A program made the translations under genes and the position numbers. Below the pieces are notes generated by a model. The model ran no database searches. It was not told where the DNA came from and saw only the letters and a list, made by a program, of their open reading frames with translations. From Lucinisca nassula (taxonomy: Eukaryota > Mollusca > Bivalvia > Lucinida > Lucinidae), in assembly GCA_963580285.1 (NCBI GenBank), contig OY757011.1:99007728-99071727 (forward strand): 64,000 nt of DNA, in the 5' to 3' direction. The number at the start of each line of letters is the position of its first letter. Within the stretch, counting starts at the first letter, position 1. Below are positions 54,969-64,000 of the stretch, in pieces.

Positions 54969-55420
54969 ACCAAGACTCGTACTTCATGGGCCAACATACC
55001 AGTACATGTACTTCCTATCAATCCATATTACTTCGATCCGAGCCATATGGAACCTGATAGAAGCGGTGGAGGTCTTAGCTCGAACCCTTCTACTTTTGCA
55101 TTTTATCGTACACGCAAAGCTACCGTTGAAATAAGATGCGAAAACATTTAGTAGACGGCAATAAAAATACAGATATCCAGTAAATAACCTCTCTTTGCTG
55201 CCTCGTCACTATATGATTGCAAAATGGCTAAACTATTTGTTTAATATGATGACCTTTATGTATAATTACTTACCTTTACGAAAAAATCAAAGTACTAACG
55301 GTGGCGCAAATCCTTCTTATATTGCGAAAACAATCAAAGTACTAAAACACCTTAAATACTTATTTTGAAAAAAAAAACACACCAAATACTAACAGTACCT
55401 TAAATCCCAATTTAAGACAG

Positions 55421-55656
55421 ATCACATACATACATACAGACAGACAGATAGACAGGCATACATACATACATACATACATACATACATACATACATACATA
55501 CATACATACATACATACATACATACATACATACATACATACATACATACATACATACATACGCACAAACTCATACATACATACATACATACATACATACA
55601 TACATGCATACATACATACATACATACATACATACATACATACATACATACATACA

Positions 55657-55687
<31 letters not shown>

Positions 55688-56116
55688 GCACAAACTCATA
55701 CATACATACATACATACATACATACATACATACATACATACATACATACATACATACATACATACATACATACATACATACCTACATACATACATACATA
55801 CATACATAAGCACACACTCATTCATAAATGCTATCATACAGTCTAACACACGCGCACACGTATCAATCCAGACACAGGTCTAAGCATACGCACATGCATA
55901 CCCGAACACTCACATATATGCACATGCGCACAAAACACACACACACATGCATACATATGCACACACAATAATACTCACACGCACGCAACAACAACAACAA
56001 CACACACACACACACAGAAACGCATATACACACATATATGCACATGCGCTCAAAACATGTATTCACACATGTGTACACACACACAACACACACAACACAC
56101 ACACACACACACACAT
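55421..56116. repeat. (CATA)n microsatellite and CA-rich tract inside the Polinton
   Basis: Nearly pure ACAT repeats from 55425 to 55808 with two identical interruptions (GCACAAACTCATACAT at 55562 and 55688), suggesting block duplication. Then irregular CA repeats to 56116. Confidence 0.95.
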
Positions 56117-56345
56117 GTTTTGACAAGCGGCAATGACTTGTTTGGAGAGGTTTGCAACGGCAAATTACGATTTAATGGTTAAAATGCAACTATTCGATAA
56201 AATCTTTGAAAATTCAGTTCCTTGCCATAGGGTTTGTCATTCGTTCTTTGAACTTCAAAATGAAACAAACCTTTAAACTTTCTACCCACATAACGGTAGA
56301 AAAACACTCAGATGTTTACAATGAGTACGCTTCAGTCTTTTTAGT

Positions 56346-56552
56346 GTGGATACAATGTATAAATGTGTTGAAGCCCGCCTCCAAGAACCAGATACTGTGA
56401 AACAGAGTGGGAAGAGAATTGAAATAACGAAACGTTTTAATTTTGACATTGGAAATTTAGGATATACGAATGAACCTAGCAACAAGATAGAAATGATATT
56501 TACAGGGACTAAGAAGGCATGTTTTGTGATAACCAATTATCCTATTAGTTAA
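56346..56552 (+). pseudogene. Unassigned Polinton reading frame
   Basis: 68 codons with ordinary amino-acid composition (…GKRIEITKRFNFDIGN…). I do not recognise it. It lies just before the PC4-like gene and may be its own small gene or an upstream remnant. Confidence 0.3.
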
Positions 56553-56642
56553 TGGATCACTCGTGAAACATGTTTGAACACGATTTTCAGTTAAACGGTT
56601 ATTCAGAGAGACACCAAAATAGCATCCAATCAGAATTGACTC

Positions 56643-56660
56643 GTCACTATATAAGTGATT
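56643..56660 (+). promoter_or_regulatory. Possible TATA box for the PC4-like gene
   Basis: TCACTATATAAGTG at 56643-56656, about 50 bp before the ATG at 56704. Position and sequence fit a TATA element; there is no other evidence. Confidence 0.35.
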
Positions 56661-56703
56661 GCCTTATTCGAGTCATATATGCTTTGACATTCAGACAGAA
56701 AAC

Positions 56704-57054
56704 ATGTCACACTTCAGATGCAGGTTGTCTCTCGTTAACGGTCGATACGTGGAAGTTAATGAATGGAAGGGACAACTACGTGTTGATCTGAGAGAATGGA
56801 AGGCGATAAACCGACGAAGTATCTAACTCACACTGATGCGATGGAAGAATTTGGTCGATTACTTAGAATATGCGGGTCAGACACTTACAGAGAAGAAATC
56901 CTACAGTTCACACTTAGGAGGTAACGTCTACTGTACGATTGCGGAAGGTGGCGCGTGTGTTGATATAAGACAGAATTAGAAACCCAAGGAGGATGTGGTA
57001 CCCACGAAAAAGGGACTCTGTCTGAGATCTTTGGAATACAAACGCTTAAAATAA
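56704..57054 (+). pseudogene. Double PC4-like (ssDNA-binding) protein, broken
   Basis: Two successive domains resembling the transcriptional coactivator PC4/p15 C-terminal fold, which binds single-stranded DNA and melted promoters. Domain 1: GRYVEVNEWKGQLRVDLREW (56737-56796), then after a frameshift GDKPTK and an amphipathic helix (EEFGRLLRICGSD). Domain 2, after another shift: GGNVYCTIAEGGACVDIRQ, a TAG stop at 56977, then PKEDVVPTKKGLCLRSLEYK to TAA at 57052. The V-D-I/L-R strand and the PTKKG turn are the family hallmarks, present in both. Downstream to 57300 one frame shows two Cys pairs (KCSECN; ECPICH) that may have been a zinc ribbon. The PC4 call is by motif reading and should be tested. 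Confidence 0.6.
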
Positions 57055-57528
57055 CTGATGTCAGATATTGGAAACTCTTTACCGGAACTGGACACAGTGG
57101 TACCTTTTTTCTACAGGGTGATCATATGAACCAACTGGGAGTGTTAAAGTGTTCTGAGTGTAACCCGAACGACTTTAACAATTGGTGGTAGAATATGTAT
57201 CACAGATACGTATATGAATGCCCTATTTGTCATACAATGAATGTGTTGTATATAGTTTGTAATGAGAGAAAAGTACACAATGTGACTGTAGAAGACTAGT
57301 TGGAGAAAGTAAAAAGGATACGTGTAATTATTGTACATCAAGGTAGTGTACTATAGTGTCTATAATCAAATCTGACTTACAAAAGATATTTAAGTTCTAA
57401 AAATATTAACCAATCAGAAAGAAGGTCGTGAAGCTGATCATCTCAACGTGGAATTCTTCGAAAACAAACTCAAAACATTCGATACCTATCCTAAACAGAT
57501 GCAACCGGATATATGTTTATTATAAAAT

Positions 57529-57651
57529 ATGTCCGACTGGAAACAGCACTTGTTTTCCTCGTATTTTAATCCCAAGTCTCCGGCTAGCTATCTTGGTCCT
57601 GAAAAATTGTATCAGTTTGTTATGACAATAATGCCTTTGCGAGTCGCATAA
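57529..57651 (+). pseudogene. Polinton integrase, N-terminal fragment
   Basis: 40 codons from ATG: MSDWKQHLFSSYFNPKSPAS then LGPEKLYQFV. The F-N-P-K-x-P-A-S ... G-x-x-K-L-Y pattern is the conserved start of Polinton retroviral-type integrases, ahead of the zinc-binding and DDE catalytic domains, which are lost. It ends in unrelated sequence and a minisatellite. Confidence 0.6.
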
Positions 57652-57769
57652 CCTTCTTATATAGTGTGGTGGCTATTTTTTGTAACAAACGTCTGTTACT
57701 ATATTTAGCCTCACTCATGGTTTGACATTCATGAGTTGTTATTTTAGAAACAAACAACTGGGATAGAGT

Positions 57770-58165
57770 GGGGATACATTGGGGGTACAGTGAGGATATA
57801 ATGAGGATACAGTAGGAATACAGTTGGATACAGTTAGGATACAGTGGGGATACAGCCAGGATACAGTGGGGATACAGTCTGGATACAGTGACCCGGTTGC
57901 CTCTAACCATGATTGGGAAGGCAATACCAGCTGGTGGTGGTGGTGGTGGAGGAGATGGTGGTGATGGTGGTGGCGGGTGGTGGTGGTGGCGGCGGATGGG
58001 GGTGGTGGAGGCGGTGGTTGTGGAAATGGTGGTGGTGTCTGTTGTGGTAGTGTTGTGGTGGTGGAGATGATGGTAGTGGTGGTGTCTGTGGTGGTGGTGA
58101 AGGTGGTGGTGGCGAATGGTGGTGGTGTCTGTGGTGGTAGTGAATGTGGTGGTGGCGAATAGTGG
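57770..58165. repeat. GGATACAGT minisatellite and GGT-rich tract
   Basis: 57770-57890 holds about ten ~10-bp units (GGATACAGTG). 57930-58165 is an impure (GGTGGT) tract. The long His/Pro-rich minus-strand ORF over it is an artefact. Confidence 0.85.
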
Positions 58166-58235
58166 CGGTGGTAGTGATGGTGTTGACTATGAAAAGTTCG
58201 TAAGAATGACCAAGCTGTAGACTCTTGAAACAAAA

Positions 58236-58905
58236 ATGAATCGATGCTCAGACTGTAACCTCTGGTTCCCCAGACGTGATACTTTGTTAAGGTACCCTCG
58301 CAATACGCACGGTTGTGGGATAGCTCCCCAATCAGACATGACAAACAGCATTACCTTTCAGCATCCGTTTTCTATGGTGGTGACTGGCCCTAGTGGAAGC
58401 GGTAAAACGGAATGGACTAGAAAATTACTCCTATCCGACCTCATATACCCTCTACCTGAGTGTATCGTATGGCGTTTTGGTCAGTGGCAAAGACTGTACG
58501 ACGTCTTGCTACGCAGTCTTCCTCAGATAGAGTTTGTACATGGTATACCTGGACAACCTGACAAGCTCCGAGTATGTCGATACGTGCAAAAGGAACGCAC
58601 TGGATTTTGATGATTTGGTGACCGAGGGTAAATGCGACCAAAGAATCGCCGACCTCTTTACCAAGGGAAGCCATCACAGAAACTTGTCCGTCGTATATCT
58701 CACGTAGAATCTATTTCAATAATCCCATCGACAAACAACAAGTGGAAACGTTGGCGAGAAGAATCTACCCAGCATCCAATTCCGTGTTTATGAAATGATT
58801 CGAACAGGCCACGAGTCAGCCTTACGGGTAGCTAGTTGTCGGCCTAAACCCAGCACGACCGAACAAGAGCATTTACGCAGTGACATATTTCCGGTAGAAA
58901 GAAAG
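58236..58905 (+). pseudogene. Polinton packaging ATPase (FtsK/HerA type), broken
   Basis: ATPase that would pump genome DNA into capsids. From ATG 58236: a C2H2-like finger (CSDCNLWFP, one His lost), then MVVTGPSGSGKTEWTRKLLL with the Walker A motif. Frame shifts near 58560. The next frame continues LDFDDLVTEGK (Walker B region) and LFTKGSHHRNLSVVYL, followed by TAG. A third frame gives NNPIDKQQVETLARRIYP, stops (TGA 58795, TAG 58832) and the C-terminal VVGL segment. About 210 residues recognisable, no intact frame. Confidence 0.8.
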
Positions 58906-59442
58906 CGAGAATTAGAGGTATCCGAAGAGTCCGATATAATCAAGAAAGACAGCGACGATGAAAGGGTATCGATAAGTGACGTTAATGACACGCATTACCC
59001 CGTAATGGGACCCCCTGGTAAGCGCGTCAAAGATGAACTGGCAGAAGACCACCTGTGTCTCGAAATATGGGAGAGAAGGTTTAAGGAACCTCTAAGACAA
59101 TCGAATGCAGAGTGCTTCAAAGACAAGGTTAATTGCTACATCGAAGAGGGAAACGCTACCGAGGAAGCGTATCATCGTGCAGCAAACGAGGACTTGCCCT
59201 CCCTCAGGAAAAGACTAAGACACGATTACGCGAGGTTTCTAATGGATTTTGAGCAGCTGCAAAAAGATCCTACTCAGCGGCAGATTCTACAGCCGGCTAA
59301 AACTTTAAGAATACAGCATGACATGAATGTCGACAAATCCATCCAGCAAGCCGTGAAACTGAGAAAGGATTTGTATTCCGACGTATGGTCCGATCATACA
59401 TTGCCGGAATACGGCAAAGACCAGGAATCTGACGACGAATGA
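58795..59442 (+). pseudogene. ATPase C-terminal tail joined to conserved Polinton ORF
   Basis: An open 215-codon frame. Its first ~40 residues (KPSTTEQEHLRSDIFPVER) look like the usual C-terminus of the ATPase in another frame. The rest is charged and helical: acidic linker with SDDERVSISD, then KRLRHDYARFLMDFEQLQKD and a DPTQRQI...KSIQQAVKLRK end. That C-terminal half resembles the conserved ORF of unknown function often found next to the ATPase in Polintons. Its own start is uncertain, so I do not treat the 58795 Met as real. The second half has no stop, the best-kept part of the element. Confidence 0.55.
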
Positions 59443-59658
59443 AACATACGTAAGAAGGATCGAAATCATCAATCCTCGAAGAAAGGATGCTCTAATCTTT
59501 GAGAGAAGATGGTCAATGCTAAGAACGTTGGCGCCCCGTAGAGTCCGTGCCCAAAGAAAAAAACAGGGGTTGTTAAACAGGCATTCATCTATTCTTCCAT
59601 TTATGCTGAAAAGTGTGTACCTGATTCAAACCATCTTTGATGAAATCAAGGAAGCGCA

Positions 59659-60110
59659 ATGACAGACTTTTACGTCTACCTCAGTAGTAAAGTCTCTTTA
59701 GATTTACGTAAGAATAACAACTCTTCGGACTTTTGGATCCAGTTTCACAAGACCTATACCATTGACAGTCGCTAGCTGTGCGCTCTCAGACAGATTTCGC
59801 TGGCGTGTAATTTCACCACCAGAGCTAGAAGATTGTATCTCTGTTGCGATATTGTGGAAGAGACTTACGTAAGAAACAGAACCGTACCCGTTTTAAGAAA
59901 CATCGAGATCGAAAACCGATACAAAAAGCCCAAAACCGCTGGGTTCGAGGACTCTATCTACATACCCGTGAACTTGAGAAGCTTGAACTCTATCAGACTA
60001 TTCCTACTGTGCGAAAATCTTGAACCTATAACCTTTGAGTCCAACGACCTTCTCTGATTGCTGAAGTTCAAGCGAGATGGGATCGATCGAAGTGTACGAC
60101 GTGAAACTTG
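59659..60110 (+). pseudogene. Penton-like minor capsid protein, two stops
   Basis: Single jelly-roll vertex protein of Polinton-type virions. From ATG 59659: MTDFYVYLSSKVSLDLRKNN, SDFWIQFHKTYTIDSR, stop TAG at 59773-59775, then LCALRQISLACNF, RRLYLCCDIVEETYV, PVLRNIEI and SIYIPVNLRSLNSIRLFLL. A TGA at 60055-60057 precedes an in-frame LLKFKRDG end. No frameshift. The CDIVE and Y-x-P-V patterns are typical of the family. Confidence 0.7.
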
Positions 60111-60424
60111 ATAAATTGGCAGCCTATGTTCATGACTACGATGCGTGGTACCAAAACTTCAAAGACTTGAGCTAGGGCTACGTTCAGCCCGATTACATGG
60201 GACGTTACATCGTCGGTAGTGGTAGAAGAAACCGACTTCTAAAAGAAACGGAAGATCAACGGCAGAAAGAAATAGAAATGCGGGAACAGCAAAAACCCGT
60301 GGTGAAATTGGTCACTTCCGTGGCTCAAGCGGTTGAAATGGCAAAGTCAGATCTAGCTCGATTACAAAAGGAGCATAAGGATCAATTGACTCGTATACTT
60401 TCTGGATACCCCTTGACTATCTGA
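60077..60424 (+). pseudogene. Polinton small coiled-coil protein, one stop
   Basis: 115 codons from ATG 60077, overlapping the end of the penton-like frame. YVHDYDAWYQNFKDLS, stop TAG 60173-60175, then DYMGRYIVGSGRRNR, a charged helix and VVKLVTSVAQAVEMAKSDL. The position after the minor capsid gene and the P-x-x-x-GRYIVGSG pattern recall a conserved but uncharacterised Polinton protein. Confidence 0.5.
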
Positions 60425-60439
60425 TCAGCGGACCAAATT

Positions 60440-60703
60440 AAGAACGAAGAGGGGGGCTCGTCATTTCCAACACGGCCACTAGTAAAGAAGGAGGGGACCA
60501 CTGGGTAGCTTTTTATTTCCCCGTGCACAGTCCATACGAATTTTTCGATTCAGTAGGAAACGATCCTAGATATTACGGCGTTAGATTTGAAGATAAACGA
60601 TTTGAAGATACTCGATAAACCCTACCTGATGAACGCTCTACAGCTACAACAGGCCGGGTCTAACGTATGCGGACTATACTGCGCATACTACGCGGTTAAG
60701 TGA
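60440..60703 (+). pseudogene. Adenain-type cysteine protease, broken
   Basis: Maturation protease of Polinton/adenovirus type. Seen: GGDHWVAFYFPVHSPYEFFD with the catalytic His and the following Asp, then a frameshift near 60600. The other frame continues LMNALQLQQAGSNVCGLYCA with the Gln that forms the oxyanion hole and the catalytic Cys in NVCGLYC, ending at TGA 60701. The N-terminal ~30 residues and start are missing. All four active-site residues survive although the frame does not. Confidence 0.8.
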
Positions 60704-60718
60704 TCTCAAGGAAAAACA

Positions 60719-60850
60719 ATGAAAAACAATATCAAAGAATTCAGTTCACTCCAAAAGAAGCTCAACAACCGCATGATTGTGTCAATAAAGAAAAGAATGT
60801 TCAGAAGACATTACGAAAACAAAAATTCACTGATCACGAAACGGATGTGA
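60719..60850 (+). CDS. Short basic peptide, doubtful
   Basis: 43 codons, Lys/Arg-rich (LQKKLNNRM, SIKKRMFRRHY), ending inside the right terminal repeat. Could be a core-protein scrap or chance. Confidence 0.2.
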   Translation: MKNNIKEFSSLQKKLNNRMIVSIKKRMFRRHYENKNSLITKRM

Positions 60851-61140
60851 AGTGCAATTCTTAATTAATGCTTGGATGACCCAAGAAGAAAGATACCCGA
60901 AAACGGATGTGGAGCGCCATTGGTTGGCGACACCGTGCCCTAGGACGTAACGCAACCTTCTGGTGGTAGGGCGTTTCTACTAAACGTGTCACCTCATCCG
61001 ACTTATGGCGGCCATCTTAGTCTCAAACCCCACATCGAGGGTCATCCGGCGACCCCCGAAAAGGTCATCGAGGGTCAACTAAGGTCAAAATGGCGGCCAT
61101 CTTGTCGACGATCTTGTGACGTTTATACAACTGACGTCAT
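60835..61140 (-). repeat. Polinton right terminal inverted repeat
   Basis: Complement of the left repeat. It includes TTAATTAATGCTTGGATGAC and two direct GGTCATC(G/C)-type copies. The outermost recognisable bases are CTGACGTCA at 61131-61139. Confidence 0.88.
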
Positions 61141-61349
61141 TACAACATGCCAATTTATGACGTGACTAGTCGATTTCCTTGGCGTTAGACGGTGTAACGA
61201 AATATCCTCGCATCGAAAACGTTAGAATAAATATAAATTCATCTGTTTCATTCGATAATTTTAGCGGGGTTTCTATTAACAATGGCAAAAAGTTGTGAGA
61301 TTTTGAAGGAAACAACAGTAATATTGCCGATTTTCAGCCTGTGAGAATC

Positions 61350-61510
61350 GAAATAGATCAGCTCTGCTGTGATTTGTTGAGTAATAAATCACAGTTTGTC
61401 GATCAGTTGTAAGAAGACAAATCATGCGCTCGTGATTTGTCTACATTACAACTGACCTCCAAACTGTAAATTATTACTCAACAAATCCCAGCTATAGCTG
61501 ATCTATTTCT
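61350..61510. repeat. 160-bp foldback element
   Basis: Arms of ~70 bp: AATAGATCAGCT, GATTTGTTGAGTAATAA and CAGTTGTAA on the left return inverted on the right. It lies 210 bp outside the Polinton and is not part of its repeat. Confidence 0.7.
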
Positions 61511-61737
61511 TAAATGAATTTCAACCGGCGCCCGCCAAGATGACAATAGACGTGTAAGAAGCCTTAAGGGGACTAGGAACACCTTTTGGGGCGGCAACTC
61601 CTGCAAAAGCGTTTTTGTCTCCTATGTCATTTTACAGTGATACATGGCTTATAGAAAAGCGAACAGGAAGTTCCGAAAGTTGTCTCCCTTTGAAAATGGC
61701 GAAAACATTTGCCATGTGTTACCATTCCTCTTGATTT

Positions 61738-61855
61738 CCAAACACTTCGGCACCACTCCCACCTCGGCCTCCTAGACAGGTCGGCCTAAAACCAAGTTGG
61801 CCCTAGACATCTCGGCCCTAGACACCTCGGCCCGACTTTTGAGATCCGTTGGGTT
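61738..61855 (+). repeat. CTCGGCC minisatellite, second locus
   Basis: About seven ~15-bp units (AGACACCTCGGCCC and variants) as at 14957-15150. Confidence 0.6.
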
Positions 61856-61877
61856 ATGGGCATTTACATCATGTTAA

Positions 61878-62142
61878 AATCGGCCCCACCCATCGGGGCT
61901 TGAAGAAACTGACAGCACATGAGTACTGGTAAACCGCTTAGATGTTCTAAGCCTGACAAGGAAAAGTGGCGTGAATCGGACCATCCATGCTTATAAATCC
62001 TATTGGTTTCAAAGGGCTGCAGGGCTTGAGATGTCATTTCAGCGCAGTGTCGGATAAAATACTAACAAAATTGGAAGCAACGTCTCCAAAATGACCGATA
62101 CAGTGTTAATGGGGACGTTAAACCTCAAATCAAACAAACAAA
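61878..62142 (+). mobile_element. SINE-B copy
   Basis: Head CCCACCCATCGGGGCTTGAA, tail GGGGACGTTAAACCTCAAAT. 12-bp target duplication ACATCATGTTAA (61866-61877, 62143-62154). Confidence 0.8.
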
Positions 62143-62159
62143 ACATCATGTTAACAAGC

Positions 62160-62290
62160 CCTTGTAATAAATGCCACCCTAAACTCCTGTTTATATAGAG
62201 ATCTTGGGTTAAATTGGGTATACATAAATTACTTAATTCTATTTCACGACACAGGTTGTGTGTACTCGTTCGAACCATCTCAATGAGCTT
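62160..62290 (+). mobile_element. CATYACG MITE half, decayed
   Basis: CTTGTAATAAATGCC, CTAAACTCCTGTTTATATAG, then a half core ending GTACTCGTTCGAACCATCTC. Confidence 0.4.
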
Positions 62291-62384
62291 GACTGATCAG
62301 AATGCGTCTGTGACAACCGTTAATCATAACTATTTTTTTATATATTAACCTGTGTTTATGCAAACTGGCCCCAAGGTTATAAAA

Positions 62385-62612
62385 CTTTTTTCATGCTCAA
62401 CACAGGTGAGCATGAAATTTGTAATGGTCATGACTATTAAAATACACACAAATCAGACAATTTTCTTGCTCAGATCAGCACAGAATGTAATTTATCCTGC
62501 TCATAAATTTTAAAATGCCAACAAATGTTGGCATTTTAAAATTTATGAGCAGGATAAATTTCATGCTCAAGTGAGTTGAGCATGAAAATAATTGTATAAC
62601 ATCGGGCCCTGG
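62385..62612. mobile_element. GTTATA...TATAAC palindromic MITE
   Basis: Perfect ~30-bp-arm palindrome at 62493-62555 (TTATCCTGCTCATAAATTTT, GCCAACA / TGTTGGC). Flanked by two smaller hairpins (CATGCTCAACACAGGTGAGCATG-like near 62391 and near 62560). Confidence 0.6.
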
Positions 62613-62689
62613 TCATTTCTTAGTTCATATTATGACGGTCTCATTCAGTTAACAGGTCTATGCGGTAAACCATCTCGTTGAGAACGACT

Positions 62690-62850
62690 GAACCAGTATC
62701 CAAAATATATGTTTTCGAGCAGAATTAAGAAATTTAAAATGCAACCTATGACTTGGGGCAAAATTATGAAAAATAATGAATATCCCATAAACCCCAGTTT
62801 CTCTATATAAAGTGGGGTTTAGCGGGTTGCTATAATTGTGAATATTTGAC
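62690..62850. mobile_element. CATYACG MITE half, decayed
   Basis: CCAGTATCCAAAATATATG, CGAGCAGAATTAAG, AACCCCAGTTTCTCTATATA. No ends. Confidence 0.4.
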
Positions 62851-62919
62851 ACCGACAGTCAATAAGGCGTTCCCACAATCCCTGTTTTGAGCCAAAAACA
62901 AGGAAATAATTAAATACAT

Positions 62920-63131
62920 TAACCGACATTGAGATGAAATGACATCTCAAGACGTGTCGCCCAATGAAACCAATAGAGTTTATAAGCATGGACGGCCCGA
63001 CTCGCACCGCTTGGCCAGGGAAGGCTTGAATCATCTCAGGGGTTTATCAGTACTCGTGTGCGGTCGGTTTTAGCTCTACGTGGAAGCACCATGCAACCAA
63101 TCTATTTCTTCAAGCCCCGATGGCCGGGAGC
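62920..63131 (-). mobile_element. SINE-B, 3' part missing
   Basis: Head (CTTCAAGCCCCGATGG on +) and middle (CCCAATGAAACCAATAGAG) present, tail absent. Confidence 0.6.
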
Positions 63132-63440
63132 CGTTTGTTTGTTTGTATTGGAGTTTAACGGCCCAGTCAACACTATTTTAGGTCATTTTTGAGCCAGTCA
63201 GTTTACCTATCCACACTTTTCATGGGCAAGATTATACGTAAGCGGTTAACCAGTACAGTGCACATTCTTTCGCCAGAAACTGACAACTGCCCTTTTTGAA
63301 TCAGCGGAAGGGAGAGAATGACCGTAGAAAAGATTTCATGATCAATCTCCACGAAAGAATATTGCCGACCCCGGAAGGTATCGAACCCGCGTCCTCCTGA
63401 TCACCAGTCAGACGCGCATCCGACTGAGCTACCGAGACAT
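63132..63440 (-). mobile_element. tRNA-derived SINE-C
   Basis: Minus strand: tRNA-like head 63440-63363 with A box TAGCTCAGTCGGATG and B box GGTTCGATACC (pol III promoter), core CGCTGATTCAAAAAGGGCAG, and a tail ending GGGCCGTTAAACTCCAATAC then (CAAA)n. The tail resembles that of SINE-B, suggesting one LINE partner. A fragment of the core occurs at 46935-47010. Confidence 0.75.
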
Positions 63441-63682
63441 TGAAATAAAAGAGCGGAATTTTCAAAAGTATCAACCATTCTTCTTAAATGCACATATAGA
63501 TTTTCTATTTAATGTGACGTTTTCTTTTTTTTATTGTTATTAAAAAGGGTATCTAAGAGGAGTTATTATATCTGAAACTATACAATAATATACATGTATA
63601 TATTATATGTTAAAATATTTGTGGTTCCCTGTCAAAATAATCAAATCTGGCAAATAAAAATAAAAACACGTCATTGGGGATG
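63441..63682. other. No recognisable feature
   Basis: AT-rich sequence; nothing identified. Confidence 0.4.
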
Positions 63683-63808
63683 AGAACCAAAGTAGGGCCG
63701 AAGTGTCTAGGTATATGAGGCCGAGGTATCTAGGGGCCGAAGTGGCCAGGGGCCGACCCGTATAGGGTTTCAATTTTATGTGGGGCCGATGTGGTTTTGG
63801 GGTGTTAC
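63683..63808 (-). repeat. CTCGGCC minisatellite, third locus, inverted
   Basis: GGCCGAAGTGTCTAGG-type units ending GTTTTGGGGTGTTACC. The last ~40 bp matches 14957-15000 in reverse. Confidence 0.6.
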
Positions 63809-63837
63809 CTTCCTGTAAAGGTTCAGAAGGCTGTATC

Positions 63838-64000
63838 ATTACGAAAACACGCCTATACAAATACATTGTAAACTTAACCGCCGAAAAAAGGAAAATGTTA
63901 AGATGAAAAATTGTGATATTTTTCTTATTTCTGCTCAAAATATAGTTTCTTAGTACTCGTTAGAACCGTCTAATCAATGCGGTTCTAACGAGTACACACA
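63838..64000 (+). mobile_element. CATYACG hairpin MITE, subfamily 1, cut by window end
   Basis: Left end CATTACGAAAACACGCCTATA and the start of the core from 63926. The right part lies beyond the window. Confidence 0.65.

Larger units (their letters stand above)
54644..61140 (+). mobile_element. Polinton/Maverick (adintovirus-like) element, decayed, 6.5 kb
   Basis: Bounded by ~300-bp inverted repeats (54644-54968 and 60835-61140), about 85% alike. All recognisable genes are on the + strand and in Polinton-like company: integrase start, zinc finger plus packaging ATPase, ATPase tail with the adjoining conserved ORF, penton-like minor capsid, coiled-coil protein and adenain protease, plus a double PC4-like gene. 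Protein-primed DNA polymerase B and the major capsid protein are missing; intact members are 15-25 kb. Every gene has frameshifts, stops or truncations, and simple repeats have expanded inside. This is an old viral-type relic, not a functional element. No target duplication could be fixed. Confidence 0.88.

Noticed and set aside
55412..55849. Long Met-Tyr-Val-Cys repeat ORFs on both strands
   Set aside because: Six-frame reading of a (CATA)n microsatellite; any frame is open.
57739..58344. 201-codon His/Pro/Thr-rich minus ORF
   Set aside because: Antisense of the GGT-rich and GGATACAGT repeats; the end overlaps the ATPase start on the other strand.
63363..63440. A tRNA gene on the minus strand
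   Set aside because: Acceptor ends pair poorly and a SINE body follows; treated as the SINE-C head.

Overview
This is animal nuclear DNA from a repeat-choked genome, most likely a marine bivalve mollusc. The assignment rests on many Penelope-like retroelements, tRNA-derived and V-tail-like SINEs, tandem-array elements with CTGTCCGTC-type tracts, and a Polinton relic. I can name the type of lineage but not the species. There are no bacterial features. Almost all long ORFs are parts of mobile elements or microsatellites.

The one host gene I can support is on the + strand between 45.1 and 54.3 kb. It is a three-exon bZIP factor of the ATF3/JDP2 type: exon 1 at 45143-45355, exon 2 at 51915-52022 (exactly 108 nt), exon 3 at 54148-54330. 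All introns are phase 0 with GT-AG ends, and the leucine heptads run in register across the second splice junction. Its introns are full of repeats, including CRE-rich (TGACGTCA) repeats.

Layout. 0-3.7 kb: Penelope (PLE) fragments and hairpin MITEs. 3.7-7.2 kb: two hairpin-ended elements built of a ~166-bp tandem unit. 7.6-8.5 kb: a PLE reverse-transcriptase piece triplicated in tandem (314 bp). 8.9-11 kb: mostly unassigned. 11.8-12.7 kb: a large foldback element. 12.76-14.3 kb: a tandem hammerhead-ribozyme repeat followed by PLE. 14.3-17.3 kb: tandem arrays. 17.3-25.5 kb: a five-level nest (PLE tail > Helitron-like element > PLE > Helitron-like element > Helentron-like element). 26-32 kb: MITEs, SINEs and another array. 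32.1-33.8 kb: a broken Tc1/mariner transposon. 34-40 kb: PLE copies, one carrying a hammerhead repeat and a SINE. 40.2-42.1 kb: another hairpin-ended array element. 42.4-44.3 kb: a pogo-like MITE, a TTAA-flanked element and a second hammerhead repeat. 45-54.3 kb: the bZIP gene. 54.64-61.14 kb: a decayed 6.5-kb Polinton/Maverick (adintovirus-like) element with ~300-bp terminal inverted repeats and relics of a double PC4-like gene, integrase, packaging ATPase, penton-like capsid protein and adenain-type protease. 61.3-64 kb: foldbacks, SINEs and MITEs.

Most notable are six hammerhead ribozyme motifs in three tandem repeat loci. Two loci have clean 4-bp target duplications (TTTA; TTAC), the architecture of metazoan retrozymes. 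Also notable are the array elements, whose end hairpins differ between copies by compensating changes and which insert without duplicating the target, as rolling-circle transposons do.
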